From an uncultured Desulfatitalea sp. (GTDB lineage: Bacteria; Desulfobacterota; Desulfobacteria; Desulfobacterales; Desulfosarcinaceae): a stretch of 64,000 nt of DNA. This document shows, piece by piece, positions 9,355 to 17,508 of the stretch. The stretch covers positions 1,066,749 through 1,130,748 of the forward strand of contig CALMNL010000004.1 of the NCBI GenBank assembly GCA_937868765.1, given 5' to 3'. Every line of letters begins with the position of its first letter. The first letter of the stretch is position 1. The notes below the pieces were generated by a model. It worked only from the letters and a program-made list of their open reading frames with translations. It made no database searches and was not told where the DNA came from. The position numbers were made by a program, and so were the translations under genes.

Positions 9355-10307
9355 TGTGCCTCCTCAGATTGAAGGGTGGAATTATTTTCACTCTTGGCCC
9401 GCGGGTGGGCGAAAATCATCTTGCCGCTGATGGTGGTGTCGTACCCCTTGAATCCGGCGGCCATGCGGTGAAAGGCCGTTTCATGGAGCAGGCCCAGGAA
9501 GAGCTGGATGGTCTGGTCGAAAAAGCGCTCCTTGTGGATCATCAGATCATAGCGCTCCCAGCGCCATGGGATGAATTCGAGCCCCAGCACTTCGGCCACC
9601 GGCTGGATGCCGGGTCCCGCGTCCGCCTTGCCGGAGAGCACCGCCAGGCCCACATCCATGTGGCGCTGCACTTCGTCGTAGTACCCCTGGATCTGGGCGC
9701 CGTTGACCCCGGCCTGCTGCAATTCGCGGTCCAGCAACTGTCGCGTGCCGGTGCCCAGGCGGCGATTGACCATGCGCAGGCCGGATTGACCGAGGTCGGA
9801 GGTGGCTTTGATCTTGCGGGGATTGCCCTTGGCCACGATGAGCCCCTGGCGGCGGCGGCAGAAATTGACTACCACCGGCATGGGGTTCATCAACTCGCCG
9901 GCGATCTCGAAATTGTAGTCACTGCCATTCTCCTGGAGCATGTGGCTGGTGGCCATGTGGCACAGCTCTTGTTTCAGGGAACGGATACCGCCCATGCTGC
10001 CCAGATTGCCGAAGACCGCCAGATGGTCGGTGTGGGTGGCATTGAAAAGGCCGATGGCCTGTTCCAGCAGAGGGTCGTTGCTGCCGGCGATGATCAGCAA
10101 TCCCTGCACACCGGGCATGGCACCGGCCCGGGCCGGCAGGTTGATGGTGTGGGCCTCGACCCACTGGTCCACCAGATGCTGGGGAAAGACCCATTTGCCG
10201 GTCACCTTGGAGGCCGGCAACCCCTTCTCGGCAATGAGCGCATAGACCATCTTCTCGTTGACCCCCAGGTGGCGCGCCACCTCTTTGGTACTGAGCAGCT
10301 TCCCCAT
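9351..10307 (-). CDS. Excisionase-type HTH / periplasmic-binding-fold regulator, probably of tup
   Basis: The first 50-60 residues form a MerR/excisionase-like DNA-binding domain (LLSTKEVARHLGVNEKMVYA, then KVTGKWVFP). The rest is a PBP-like fold without signal peptide (about 70-300) resembling molybdate-responsive one-component regulators. Being cytoplasmic, it likely senses the oxyanion itself or a Moco/W-co state and controls the downstream tupABC genes. It is the first gene of the operon and overlaps tupA by 4 bp. The domain architecture is clear. The target and ligand are inferred from context. Confidence 0.85.
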   Translation of the reverse strand: MGKLLSTKEVARHLGVNEKMVYALIAEKGLPASKVTGKWVFPQHLVDQWVEAHTINLPARAGAMPGVQGLLIIAGSNDPLLEQAIGLFNATHTDHLAVFGNLGSMGGIRSLKQELCHMATSHMLQENGSDYNFEIAGELMNPMPVVVNFCRRRQGLIVAKGNPRKIKATSDLGQSGLRMVNRRLGTGTRQLLDRELQQAGVNGAQIQGYYDEVQRHMDVGLAVLSGKADAGPGIQPVAEVLGLEFIPWRWERYDLMIHKERFFDQTIQLFLGLLHETAFHRMAAGFKGYDTTISGKMIFAHPRAKSENNSTLQSEEAQ

Positions 10308-10346
10308 ATTTACGTCTCTTTCCAGGTGGATGATCGGATAGCCTCA

Positions 10347-10374
10347 AATATGAATTTTAGTTTCTAGGTGTCAA
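10347..10374 (-). promoter_or_regulatory. Probable sigma-70 promoter of the tup operon
   Basis: On the minus strand TTGACA (10374-10369) is followed 16 bases later by CATATT (10352-10347). This is a perfect -35 with a four-of-six -10, about 40 bases before the regulator start. Confidence 0.5.
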
Positions 10375-10598
10375 TATGTTTGTAGGGCCGTCAGCAAGAA
10401 GCAACCAAATCCAACCCAAAATAACACAATGCCGGGTGGCCGGGACCGGACCATCAAATGCCCCGCCGCGGCCATCTGGTAATCCTTGACAGGGCGGATG
10501 TAATTTTCTATTGCTTTTTCCACCAGATCCAACCGGATGCGCTCATCCCCCCTGTCATCCGGCGATCCAATCAACAGAGTTGCTTGTAGTGGTTGCAT
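10371..10598 (-). CDS. Possible small membrane protein (75 aa), unsupported family
   Basis: A short frame starts at ATG 10598 behind GGGAG and ends at 10371. The middle looks amphipathic (LVEKAIENYI) and the last 25 residues form one hydrophobic helix (IVLFWVGFGCFLLTAL). I do not recognise it. The frame ends right at the -35 of the tup promoter, and its start lies 15 bases past a run of eleven C. It may be a real small gene or chance. Confidence 0.3.
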   Translation of the reverse strand: MQPLQATLLIGSPDDRGDERIRLDLVEKAIENYIRPVKDYQMAAAGHLMVRSRPPGIVLFWVGFGCFLLTALQTY

Positions 10599-10742
10599 CG
10601 CTCCCGGGCGCGGCCCCCCCCCCCTGAACCGCCGCCGATAGATGGGTTTTACGATGGACCGGAGCATGGGGTGCATCCATCGACACCCCGGCTGCTCACG
10701 CGATCTCGCCGCCCGACGTAAAGTCACAATCAAAGGTGTGCC
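10599..10742. other. Intergenic stretch with an 11-base C run
   Basis: Together with 10308-10598 this makes a 435 bp interval without a confident gene. It holds eleven consecutive C at 10614-10624. A plus-strand TTGACA with TATTGC 17 bases later (about 10487-10516) could serve the gene at 10743, but the leader would be long. No RNA gene was seen. Confidence 0.4.
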
Positions 10743-11498
10743 ATGGTGGGAAAAATTACGACCGTATTGGTCAAGAGGGAGGCGGAGGCCTACTGTGCCC
10801 AGGGCTTGCACCAGGAGGCCATGAACCTCTTTTCAGGGCTGCTGGCCAGTGCCAAAGAGATGGATCCGGCCATTCAAGCCGCCATCAAGGCCCAGCTCCA
10901 GGGCATCCGCCAGGAGATGCAGGCGACCCAGGCCGAGCGCCAACGGACCTTGTGCCCCGAGGAGATCCGGCGGATCCGGGACGGTTGGGGCGACCAGGCC
11001 ACGGAGACCGACACCCTGGTGTGCGCCCAGGCTTTTTATCAATTGGGATCGTACGGCGAGGCGCTGCACGAGTTGAAAAAGTTGCTCCGCAGCCCCACGG
11101 CCAAACGGATCCACATCACCGCGGCGGCCGACTGCCTGGCCCGCCTGCATCTGCCCGAGCAATTCCCGGCCGCTGCCCAGGCGCTGGCCGGGGAAATGCG
11201 CGCGGACGGCAAGGCGGTCTGGGCGGCTCTGCTGGTAATGGCCAAACACCTGGAAGCCAGCCACCGCCGGGAGCATGCCCTGGCCCTTTATCTTCACCTG
11301 GCCCTGGTACCGGAGCTGTCCGCTTCCCTGCAGGCGCGCATCGACACCCTGAGCTGCCGTCGCCCGCCCCCACCACTTGGGCCGCCCCCTCCGGCGGCCA
11401 TGGCGCCGCTTCCCACCGAGCCAACAGTGGACCGGCGGAAGACCCGGCGCTTCACGCTCCAACGCTTGGGCAGGCTGTTCAAGAAAAGATCCCCATAA
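10743..11498 (+). CDS. Helical-repeat (TPR-like) protein of unknown function
   Basis: This 251-residue soluble protein has no signal peptide. Residues 5-200 are alpha-helical with TPR-like spacing (AYCAQGLHQEAMNLFSGLLA; AFYQLGSYGEALHELKKLL). A Pro-rich stretch (RRPPPPLGPPPP) leads to a basic tail ending KTRRFTLQRLGRLFKKR, which could bind membrane or nucleic acid. AAAGG precedes the ATG at a usable distance. It sits 196 bp ahead of the sensor kinase on the same strand and may be cotranscribed. No enzymatic motif is visible. It probably works as a protein-interaction scaffold. Confidence 0.75.
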   Translation: MVGKITTVLVKREAEAYCAQGLHQEAMNLFSGLLASAKEMDPAIQAAIKAQLQGIRQEMQATQAERQRTLCPEEIRRIRDGWGDQATETDTLVCAQAFYQLGSYGEALHELKKLLRSPTAKRIHITAAADCLARLHLPEQFPAAAQALAGEMRADGKAVWAALLVMAKHLEASHRREHALALYLHLALVPELSASLQARIDTLSCRRPPPPLGPPPPAAMAPLPTEPTVDRRKTRRFTLQRLGRLFKKRSP

Positions 11499-11694
11499 CC
11501 GGCCGCGGGGAAGAGCATCAATAATCGGTTTGCATTTTGCCCGGTCAGTGGTAGATTGCTGGCAAGTGCTCGGTGGCATTTGCTCAGACATCGCAATCCC
11601 CATTTCTACCTCCGCTCTGCGCTGGCCGCTTTCCCAGCCTGCCGAAACCCTTTACTGCCATAAAATTACCTCCTCAATCGCACAAGGGTCGTGC

Positions 11695-13254
11695 ATGGAA
11701 CTTGACCGGAACCATTCGCCAAACCATGTCCAGGTGCTGATCGCCGACGACGATCAGCTTGCGGCCAAAGCGTTTCAGCGCATGCTCTCCGCCGAAGGCC
11801 GCGCGGTACATGTGACCAACTGCTTCACCGATGCCGCCGGCCTGCTGCAGGCCCAGCCGTTCGATGCGTTGCTGGTGGATATCTTCCTCGGTCAGGACGA
11901 CGGCATCGCCCTGCTGGAACTGAGCCAGAGGGTGCAGCCGGACACGCCGGTGATCCTGATCACGGGCAAGCCCACGGTGGAGACCGCTTCGGCCGCCGTG
12001 CGCCTCAACGCCTATGACTACCTCTCCAAGCCCATCTCCAAGGACCGTTTGTGCCATACAGTGGCCAAGGCACTGGAGATCAAGCAGCTGCGCAGCGCCA
12101 AGAAGAAGATCGAGCTGGAGAACCAGCGTTACCAGCACGATCTGGAGGCGTTGGTGACGGCGCGCACCGAAAAGCTGATTCAGAGCAATCTGCGCTATCA
12201 GCTGCTCTTCGAAAATTCCAAGGACGCCATCTTCATGGCCTCCCGGCAGGGCCAGTTCCTGGCGATCAACGAGGCGGCCGTCCAGCTCTTCGGCTACGGA
12301 CAGGCCGAATTGCTGCGGATTGCGGCCACACTGCTGTGGACCGATGCCGGAGAGTATGAGCGCTTTCAAAGGGAGATCGAAACCAAAGGCTTCGTGAAAG
12401 ACTTCGCGGTGCGCTTCACCAAGAAGGACGGCATGATTCTCGATTGCCTGCTCACCGCCCATCTGCTGCACCATCCCGAGGGCTACATCGAGGGCTACCA
12501 GGGCATCATCCGCGACATCACCGAAAAGAAGCGGCTCGAGTCGGTGGCCGAGGCCGCCAATCTCATGGAGAACCTGGGCTATATCTTCGCGGGCATCCGC
12601 CATGAAATCGGCAACCCCATCAATTCCATCAAGATGGTGCTCTCGGTGCTCTCCCTGCATCTGGATCGCTATCCGCCCGAAACCATCCGTCAGTTTCTGG
12701 ACCGGGCCATGGGCGAAGTGGCGCGGGTGGAATATCTGCTCAAGGCGCTGAAGAACTTCAGCATGTACGAGACCGCTGAAGCGGCACCGGTACCCATGGA
12801 GCCGTTCATGCGCCGGTTTCTGGCCCTGGCCGAAGAAGATTTCGCCCGCAAGGGCATTCGAATTCAGTTCAAGGTGCCCGAGACCGAGACCATCGCCATG
12901 GCCGACGAGCGCATCTTCCACCAGGTGCTGCTCAACCTGCTGACCAATGCGGCCGACGCGCTGGAGCGGACCGAATCGCCGCGTATCGACATCGTGGTCC
13001 AGCAGCTGCCCGGGGCCGTGCAGGTGCAGGTTATCGACAACGGCTGCGGCCTGTCCGCCAGCGAACAGGCCAATCTGTTCCGACCGTTCTTTACTTCCAA
13101 ATCCCACGGCACGGGACTGGGGCTGGTGATCGTCCGCAAGATGCTGGCCAAGATGAACGGCACCATCCAGATCGACTCCAGACACGGGCAGGGCACCACC
13201 GTCACCATGACCCTGCCGGGAGAAGAATATCATCCAGGCACAGACTACCCATGA
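11695..13254 (+). CDS. REC-PAS sensor histidine kinase
   Basis: The chosen ATG (AAGGGT upstream) gives 519 residues with no membrane segment, so this is a cytosolic kinase. Order: receiver domain about 14-130 with phospho-acceptor D62 (LLVDIF); coiled coil about 130-165; PAS domain about 165-285 (LLFENSKDAIF... ITEKK); a HisKA-like dimerisation domain with H303 in GIRHEIGNPINS; and a HATPase_c with N-box (NLLTNAADAL), G1 (DNGCGLS) and G2 (GTGLGL). The HEIGNPIN H-box is typical of NtrB-like kinases that partner sigma-54 activators. The next gene is such an activator, 10 bp downstream. The N-terminal receiver suggests that it is itself controlled by an upstream phospho-donor. Confidence 0.92.
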   Translation: MELDRNHSPNHVQVLIADDDQLAAKAFQRMLSAEGRAVHVTNCFTDAAGLLQAQPFDALLVDIFLGQDDGIALLELSQRVQPDTPVILITGKPTVETASAAVRLNAYDYLSKPISKDRLCHTVAKALEIKQLRSAKKKIELENQRYQHDLEALVTARTEKLIQSNLRYQLLFENSKDAIFMASRQGQFLAINEAAVQLFGYGQAELLRIAATLLWTDAGEYERFQREIETKGFVKDFAVRFTKKDGMILDCLLTAHLLHHPEGYIEGYQGIIRDITEKKRLESVAEAANLMENLGYIFAGIRHEIGNPINSIKMVLSVLSLHLDRYPPETIRQFLDRAMGEVARVEYLLKALKNFSMYETAEAAPVPMEPFMRRFLALAEEDFARKGIRIQFKVPETETIAMADERIFHQVLLNLLTNAADALERTESPRIDIVVQQLPGAVQVQVIDNGCGLSASEQANLFRPFFTSKSHGTGLGLVIVRKMLAKMNGTIQIDSRHGQGTTVTMTLPGEEYHPGTDYP

Positions 13255-13264
13255 CCGGACCCTG

Positions 13265-14599
<1,335 letters not shown>

Positions 14600-14753
14600 C
14601 TGACCCAGCCATTCTCTTTTTGACTGTTTCGCTTTCGGGCCTACAGTTTTCTCTTGCCGGCGCGGCCTGTCGGGTCGACTCCGGAGCGACAGAGCCCCCG
14701 ACATCGATATCTGCCGTCGATTTCCAGCCCCGCATGGGTAAAGGAGCAGCATC

Positions 14754-14890
14754 ATGGCTCGAACCGCAAGCACCCCTTTGACCATCGCGCCATGGGGCAA
14801 GCACAATCAGGCGCTGGCATCCCTGGTGCACCCCAGGATTGGAATAACCCAAAGCCGGCGGACCGCTACAATCTGGTGGTCATCGGCGCC
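14754..14890 (+). pseudogene. N-terminal remnant of a mercuric-reductase-like FAD oxidoreductase
   Basis: A ribosome site (AAAGGAGC) and ATG open a frame reading GKHNQALASLVHP. The homologous continuation QDWNNPKPADRYNLVVIGA lies one frame over, starting at 14834. A four-C run at 14831-14834 has evidently lost one C (HP-QDW would need five). The match stops at the FAD-binding strand VVIGA. The Gly-rich loop and the remaining gene (about 450 codons) are gone. The family assignment rests on the characteristic W.NPKP..RYNLVVIGA start of pyridine-nucleotide-disulfide oxidoreductases annotated as mercuric reductase in deltaproteobacteria. Confidence 0.65.
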
Positions 14891-14893
14891 GAC

Positions 14894-14928
14894 TGCCCCA
14901 AAACAGGGCACTGTCCCATTCTGGGTCA
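14894..14928. promoter_or_regulatory. Candidate upstream activator sites (two GC-rich dyads)
   Basis: TGCCC-N7-GGGCA (14894-14910) is followed by TGTCCC-N5-GGGTCA (14912-14928). Centres are 18 bp apart, about 120-140 bp before the expected start from the -24/-12 promoter. Location suits NtrC-type enhancers. The recognition sequence is unproven. Confidence 0.35.
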
Positions 14929-15015
14929 CCCAGGATGCCGCAGCCTGGAGTCCACCGCATTTCTATCCGTCATACAACCATTCAATATCATTATAAATCT
15001 GAGATGTTTTGGCGA

Positions 15016-15032
15016 CTGGCACATGCCTTGCT
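15016..15032 (+). promoter_or_regulatory. Sigma-54 (-24/-12) promoter
   Basis: CTGGCAC-ATGCC-TTGCT matches the sigma-54 consensus at every key base. GG (15018-15019) and GC (15030-15031) have exactly 10 bases between them. It lies 35 bp before the ATG of the REC-PATAN gene and downstream of an NtrC-family gene. Confidence 0.88.
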
Positions 15033-15066
15033 CCACCTTTACCCATTTCAGGTTGGAGAGCCGGGC

Positions 15067-16233
15067 ATGAAATGCGTGTTGATTGTTGACGACGAAGAAC
15101 AATTGCTGCTCACCATGCAGGCGGGCTTCGAGCCCTACCGGGAGCGGTTCGAAGTGCTGACCGCGCGCCACGGCAAGGAGGCCTGTGCCCTGCTGGCGGC
15201 AACCCAGGTCAACCTGGTGGTGACCGATCTGAAGATGCCGGAAATGGATGGTTTTGAACTATTGGCTTTTCTCCAGAACAATTTTCCGGAGATCCCGGCC
15301 ATCGTCATGACCGCCTTTGCCACCCCCGAAATCGAAAACCGCCTGGACCAGAGCGGCCTGATCCGCATGCTGGAAAAGCCGGTGGATTTCGACGAGCTGA
15401 CCCAGTTGATCCTGGGCCTGCTCGAACACGACACGGCCGGCGGCGTCCTGACCGGCATCTCCCTGCCCAGCTTCCTGCAGCTCATCGAAATGGAGCGCAA
15501 CACCTGCCTGATGGAGATCAAAGGGCCGGACGGCGTCCAGGGTCTGCTCTATTTCAACGAAGGCGCCCTGTGCGACGCGGTGCTGGGAAAACTGGCCGGC
15601 GAAGAGGCGGCCCTGGTGATCCTGGCCCTGGACAACGTCAAGATCAGTTTTCGCAGCCTGCCGGCCAAAAAGCTCAAACGGCGCATCACGACCCACCTGA
15701 TGAACCTGTTGATGGAGAGCGCCCGGATCAAGGACGAACGGATGCTGGCGCAGGAATCCGAAAAATCCGCGGCGGCGGCCTCCGCCGATTCGCCGTCCAA
15801 GGACGGCAGTGCGGGAACATCCGCGAAAGGAGACGACAAAATGGCGAGTATCAAAGAAGTATTGGAAAAATTCAAGAGCGTGGACGGCTTTCAGGCCGTG
15901 GGGGCCTTCTCGCCCAATGGCGAGATGGTGGCCGAATGCAACGCCGCCGGGGTGAACCTGACCGAACTGGGTGCCCTGGCCAACGACGTGCTGCTCAAGG
16001 CCCAGAAGACCACCGAGATGATGAACGTGGGCCGCGGCCAGCTGGTGCACGTGGAAGCGCCCAAGGCCCACGTGATCTGCCGCTGCCTCAACGAGGCCAC
16101 CGACTTCGCCACCACCTCTTCGGGCCGCGCCCACGTGCACATGGTGCTGATCCTGGGCAAGGACGGCAACGTGGCCATGGGAAAGATGAAGGTCGCTTCC
16201 CTCATTCAGGAGCTGGCGGAACACTTCCGGTAA
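15067..16233 (+). CDS. REC-PATAN(DUF4388)-Roadblock/LC7-like regulator
   Basis: ATG 15067 follows GGAG by about 8 bases and gives 388 residues. Residues 1-120 are a receiver domain (LIVDDEEQ, phospho-acceptor in VVTDLKMPEMDG, KPVDFDEL). Residues about 125-225 match PATAN/DUF4388 (GVLTGISLPSFLQLIEMER ... GLLYFNEGALCDA). An Ala/Ser/Lys linker (about 226-258) joins a Roadblock/LC7-like domain (259-388; VDGFQAVGAFSPNGEMVAE). Roadblock proteins usually dimerise and act on small GTPases (MglB type), while PATAN occurs in phototaxis and motility regulators. It is the first gene after the sigma-54 promoter and so the likely output of the kinase/NtrC pair. The last domain seems also to be made separately (see 15841). 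Confidence 0.88.
   Translation: MKCVLIVDDEEQLLLTMQAGFEPYRERFEVLTARHGKEACALLAATQVNLVVTDLKMPEMDGFELLAFLQNNFPEIPAIVMTAFATPEIENRLDQSGLIRMLEKPVDFDELTQLILGLLEHDTAGGVLTGISLPSFLQLIEMERNTCLMEIKGPDGVQGLLYFNEGALCDAVLGKLAGEEAALVILALDNVKISFRSLPAKKLKRRITTHLMNLLMESARIKDERMLAQESEKSAAAASADSPSKDGSAGTSAKGDDKMASIKEVLEKFKSVDGFQAVGAFSPNGEMVAECNAAGVNLTELGALANDVLLKAQKTTEMMNVGRGQLVHVEAPKAHVICRCLNEATDFATTSSGRAHVHMVLILGKDGNVAMGKMKVASLIQELAEHFR
15841..16233 (+). CDS. Probable internal-start product: free Roadblock/LC7-like domain (130 aa)
   Basis: Exactly where the linker ends, codon 259 is ATG preceded by AAAGGAGA (15826-15833; AGGAG 8 bases before the ATG), a stronger ribosome site than that of many genes here. Translation from it gives MASIKEVLEKFKS onwards, a complete single domain of the size of free-standing Roadblock proteins. 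The parent frame stays open through it, so both fused and free forms could be made from one mRNA. Internal initiation is inferred from sequence only. Confidence 0.5.
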   Translation: MASIKEVLEKFKSVDGFQAVGAFSPNGEMVAECNAAGVNLTELGALANDVLLKAQKTTEMMNVGRGQLVHVEAPKAHVICRCLNEATDFATTSSGRAHVHMVLILGKDGNVAMGKMKVASLIQELAEHFR

Positions 16234-16276
16234 TCGCAAGCGCCAAAGACAATGCCACGAGAGGTGGTTTCAAAAA

Positions 16277-16903
16277 GTGGGCTCATGGCGGTATCATATT
16301 GACCTGCATGTCCACACGCGCCGCTACTCCGCCTGCGCCGAAACCCTCGACCCCGGGCAGCTTCCCCTGATCATGGCCCGGCGAGGGTTGCACGGCGTGG
16401 TGCTCACCGAGCACGACCAGCTCTGGCCCGCCGCGGAGATCGCCGCCCTGAACCGCAGCCTGGCGGGCCGGCGCATCTACCGTGGCGTGGAGGTGAGCAG
16501 CCGCCACGGCCATTTTCTGGTAATCGGCCTGGACCACATGGACGGCATCCGCAAAGGCATGGCCATCGAAGAGCTGGCGGACAGGGTCCGGGCCGCCGGG
16601 GCGGCCATGGTCTGGGCCCATCCATTGAACAACTACGGCAGCACTTCCCACTGTTTGACCCTGGAGACCATGCCGCCGGGCATCCATGCCGTGGAAACGG
16701 CCGGCGGCCGGACCCGCGAAGAGGCCGCCCCCCAGGCTCTGGCCTTCGCCCGCCGCATGGGCTATACGCCGGTGGCCGGCAGCGACGCCCATGTCATCGA
16801 CCAGGTGGGCAGCGCCTATACCCGTTTCGCGCGGCTGCCCAAAGACGAAAAGGCCCTGGCCGCCGCGATTATGGCCGGAAGATGCAGAACCATTGATGGA
16901 TAG
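16277..16903 (+). CDS. PHP-domain metal-dependent phosphoesterase
   Basis: GTG 16277 follows GAGAGGTGG. The 208-residue protein is a single PHP domain with all metal-binding motifs in order: HIDLHVHT (start), LTEHDQLW, RGVEVSSRHGHFLV, VWAHPLNN and the closing AGSDAHV. Proteins of this short type (PHP only, like the trpH/RNase-AM group) cleave phosphoesters in nucleotides or RNA ends; the substrate cannot be told here. It is the second gene of the sigma-54 unit, 43 bp after the Roadblock gene and 9 bp before the ATPase gene. Confidence 0.9.
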   Translation: MGSWRYHIDLHVHTRRYSACAETLDPGQLPLIMARRGLHGVVLTEHDQLWPAAEIAALNRSLAGRRIYRGVEVSSRHGHFLVIGLDHMDGIRKGMAIEELADRVRAAGAAMVWAHPLNNYGSTSHCLTLETMPPGIHAVETAGGRTREEAAPQALAFARRMGYTPVAGSDAHVIDQVGSAYTRFARLPKDEKALAAAIMAGRCRTIDG

Positions 16904-16912
16904 AGGCCCCCA

Positions 16913-17497
16913 ATGCTCCTGGTGATCGCCCCCGCCCAGGCCCTGCGGCTCATCGATTCGCCGCGGCTGGCGCGGGAAGACAATGTCGTGCCCGCCCAGT
17001 TCCCCGAGCACGCCGATTCACCCTATCAGCCGGAATACAGCTGGTTGTTTCTCTACGAGCGGCAGATCGCCGCCTTTCTGGAAGAGTGGTTGCGGCCCTT
17101 TCGCTACGAACTGATCGGCGAAAAGGGCATCCTCTGCGAAGCCTTGTCCAATGCTTTCTGTCACGGCCACAACAAGGATCCGCATAAGCCCATCACGGTG
17201 CGGGTATGGCTGGGCCGCCAGGGGCTGATCGTCCAGATCCAGGACTGCGGGCCGGGCTTCGACGTCCAGGGGGTCTACCAGCGCTTCATCCACAACCGCG
17301 ACTACTACTCCACCGCCGGCAACGGCCTGCGCCTGATGGCCCACTCCCAGCGCTTCGGCGTCTTTCATGACCCCACCGGCCGGCGCTTTCACCTGCTTTA
17401 CTTCTACAGCGACAGCCTGGAAATACTGCCGGAGAAAATGGTTCTCAACGCCCCGGCCGAAGGCGGCCTCGGGAGATCACCGAAAAATCTTCCCTGA
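16913..17497 (+). CDS. HATPase_c protein, anti-sigma-factor (RsbW/SpoIIAB) type
   Basis: This 194-residue protein has one GHKL ATPase domain: N-box EALSNAFCHGHNKD, G1 box QDCGPGFD and a short lid with GNGLRLM. There is no His-phosphorylation domain, as in RsbW-type serine kinases and anti-sigma factors. The first 50 residues carry no recognised domain. It would phosphorylate an anti-sigma antagonist or sequester a sigma factor, but neither partner is nearby. It ends 11 bp from the convergent beta-CASP gene with no clear terminator between. Confidence 0.85.
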   Translation: MLLVIAPAQALRLIDSPRLAREDNVVPAQFPEHADSPYQPEYSWLFLYERQIAAFLEEWLRPFRYELIGEKGILCEALSNAFCHGHNKDPHKPITVRVWLGRQGLIVQIQDCGPGFDVQGVYQRFIHNRDYYSTAGNGLRLMAHSQRFGVFHDPTGRRFHLLYFYSDSLEILPEKMVLNAPAEGGLGRSPKNLP

Positions 17498-17508
17498 CGC
17501 TCCGCTTT

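Larger units (their letters stand above)
14600..15066. other. 467 bp spacer: pseudogene scar, candidate activator sites, sigma-54 promoter
   Basis: No intact gene lies here. In order it holds a flavoprotein gene remnant (14754-14890), two GC-rich imperfect dyads (14894-14928), an AT-rich stretch (about 14970-15003) suited to DNA bending, and the -24/-12 promoter. Confidence 0.7.
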
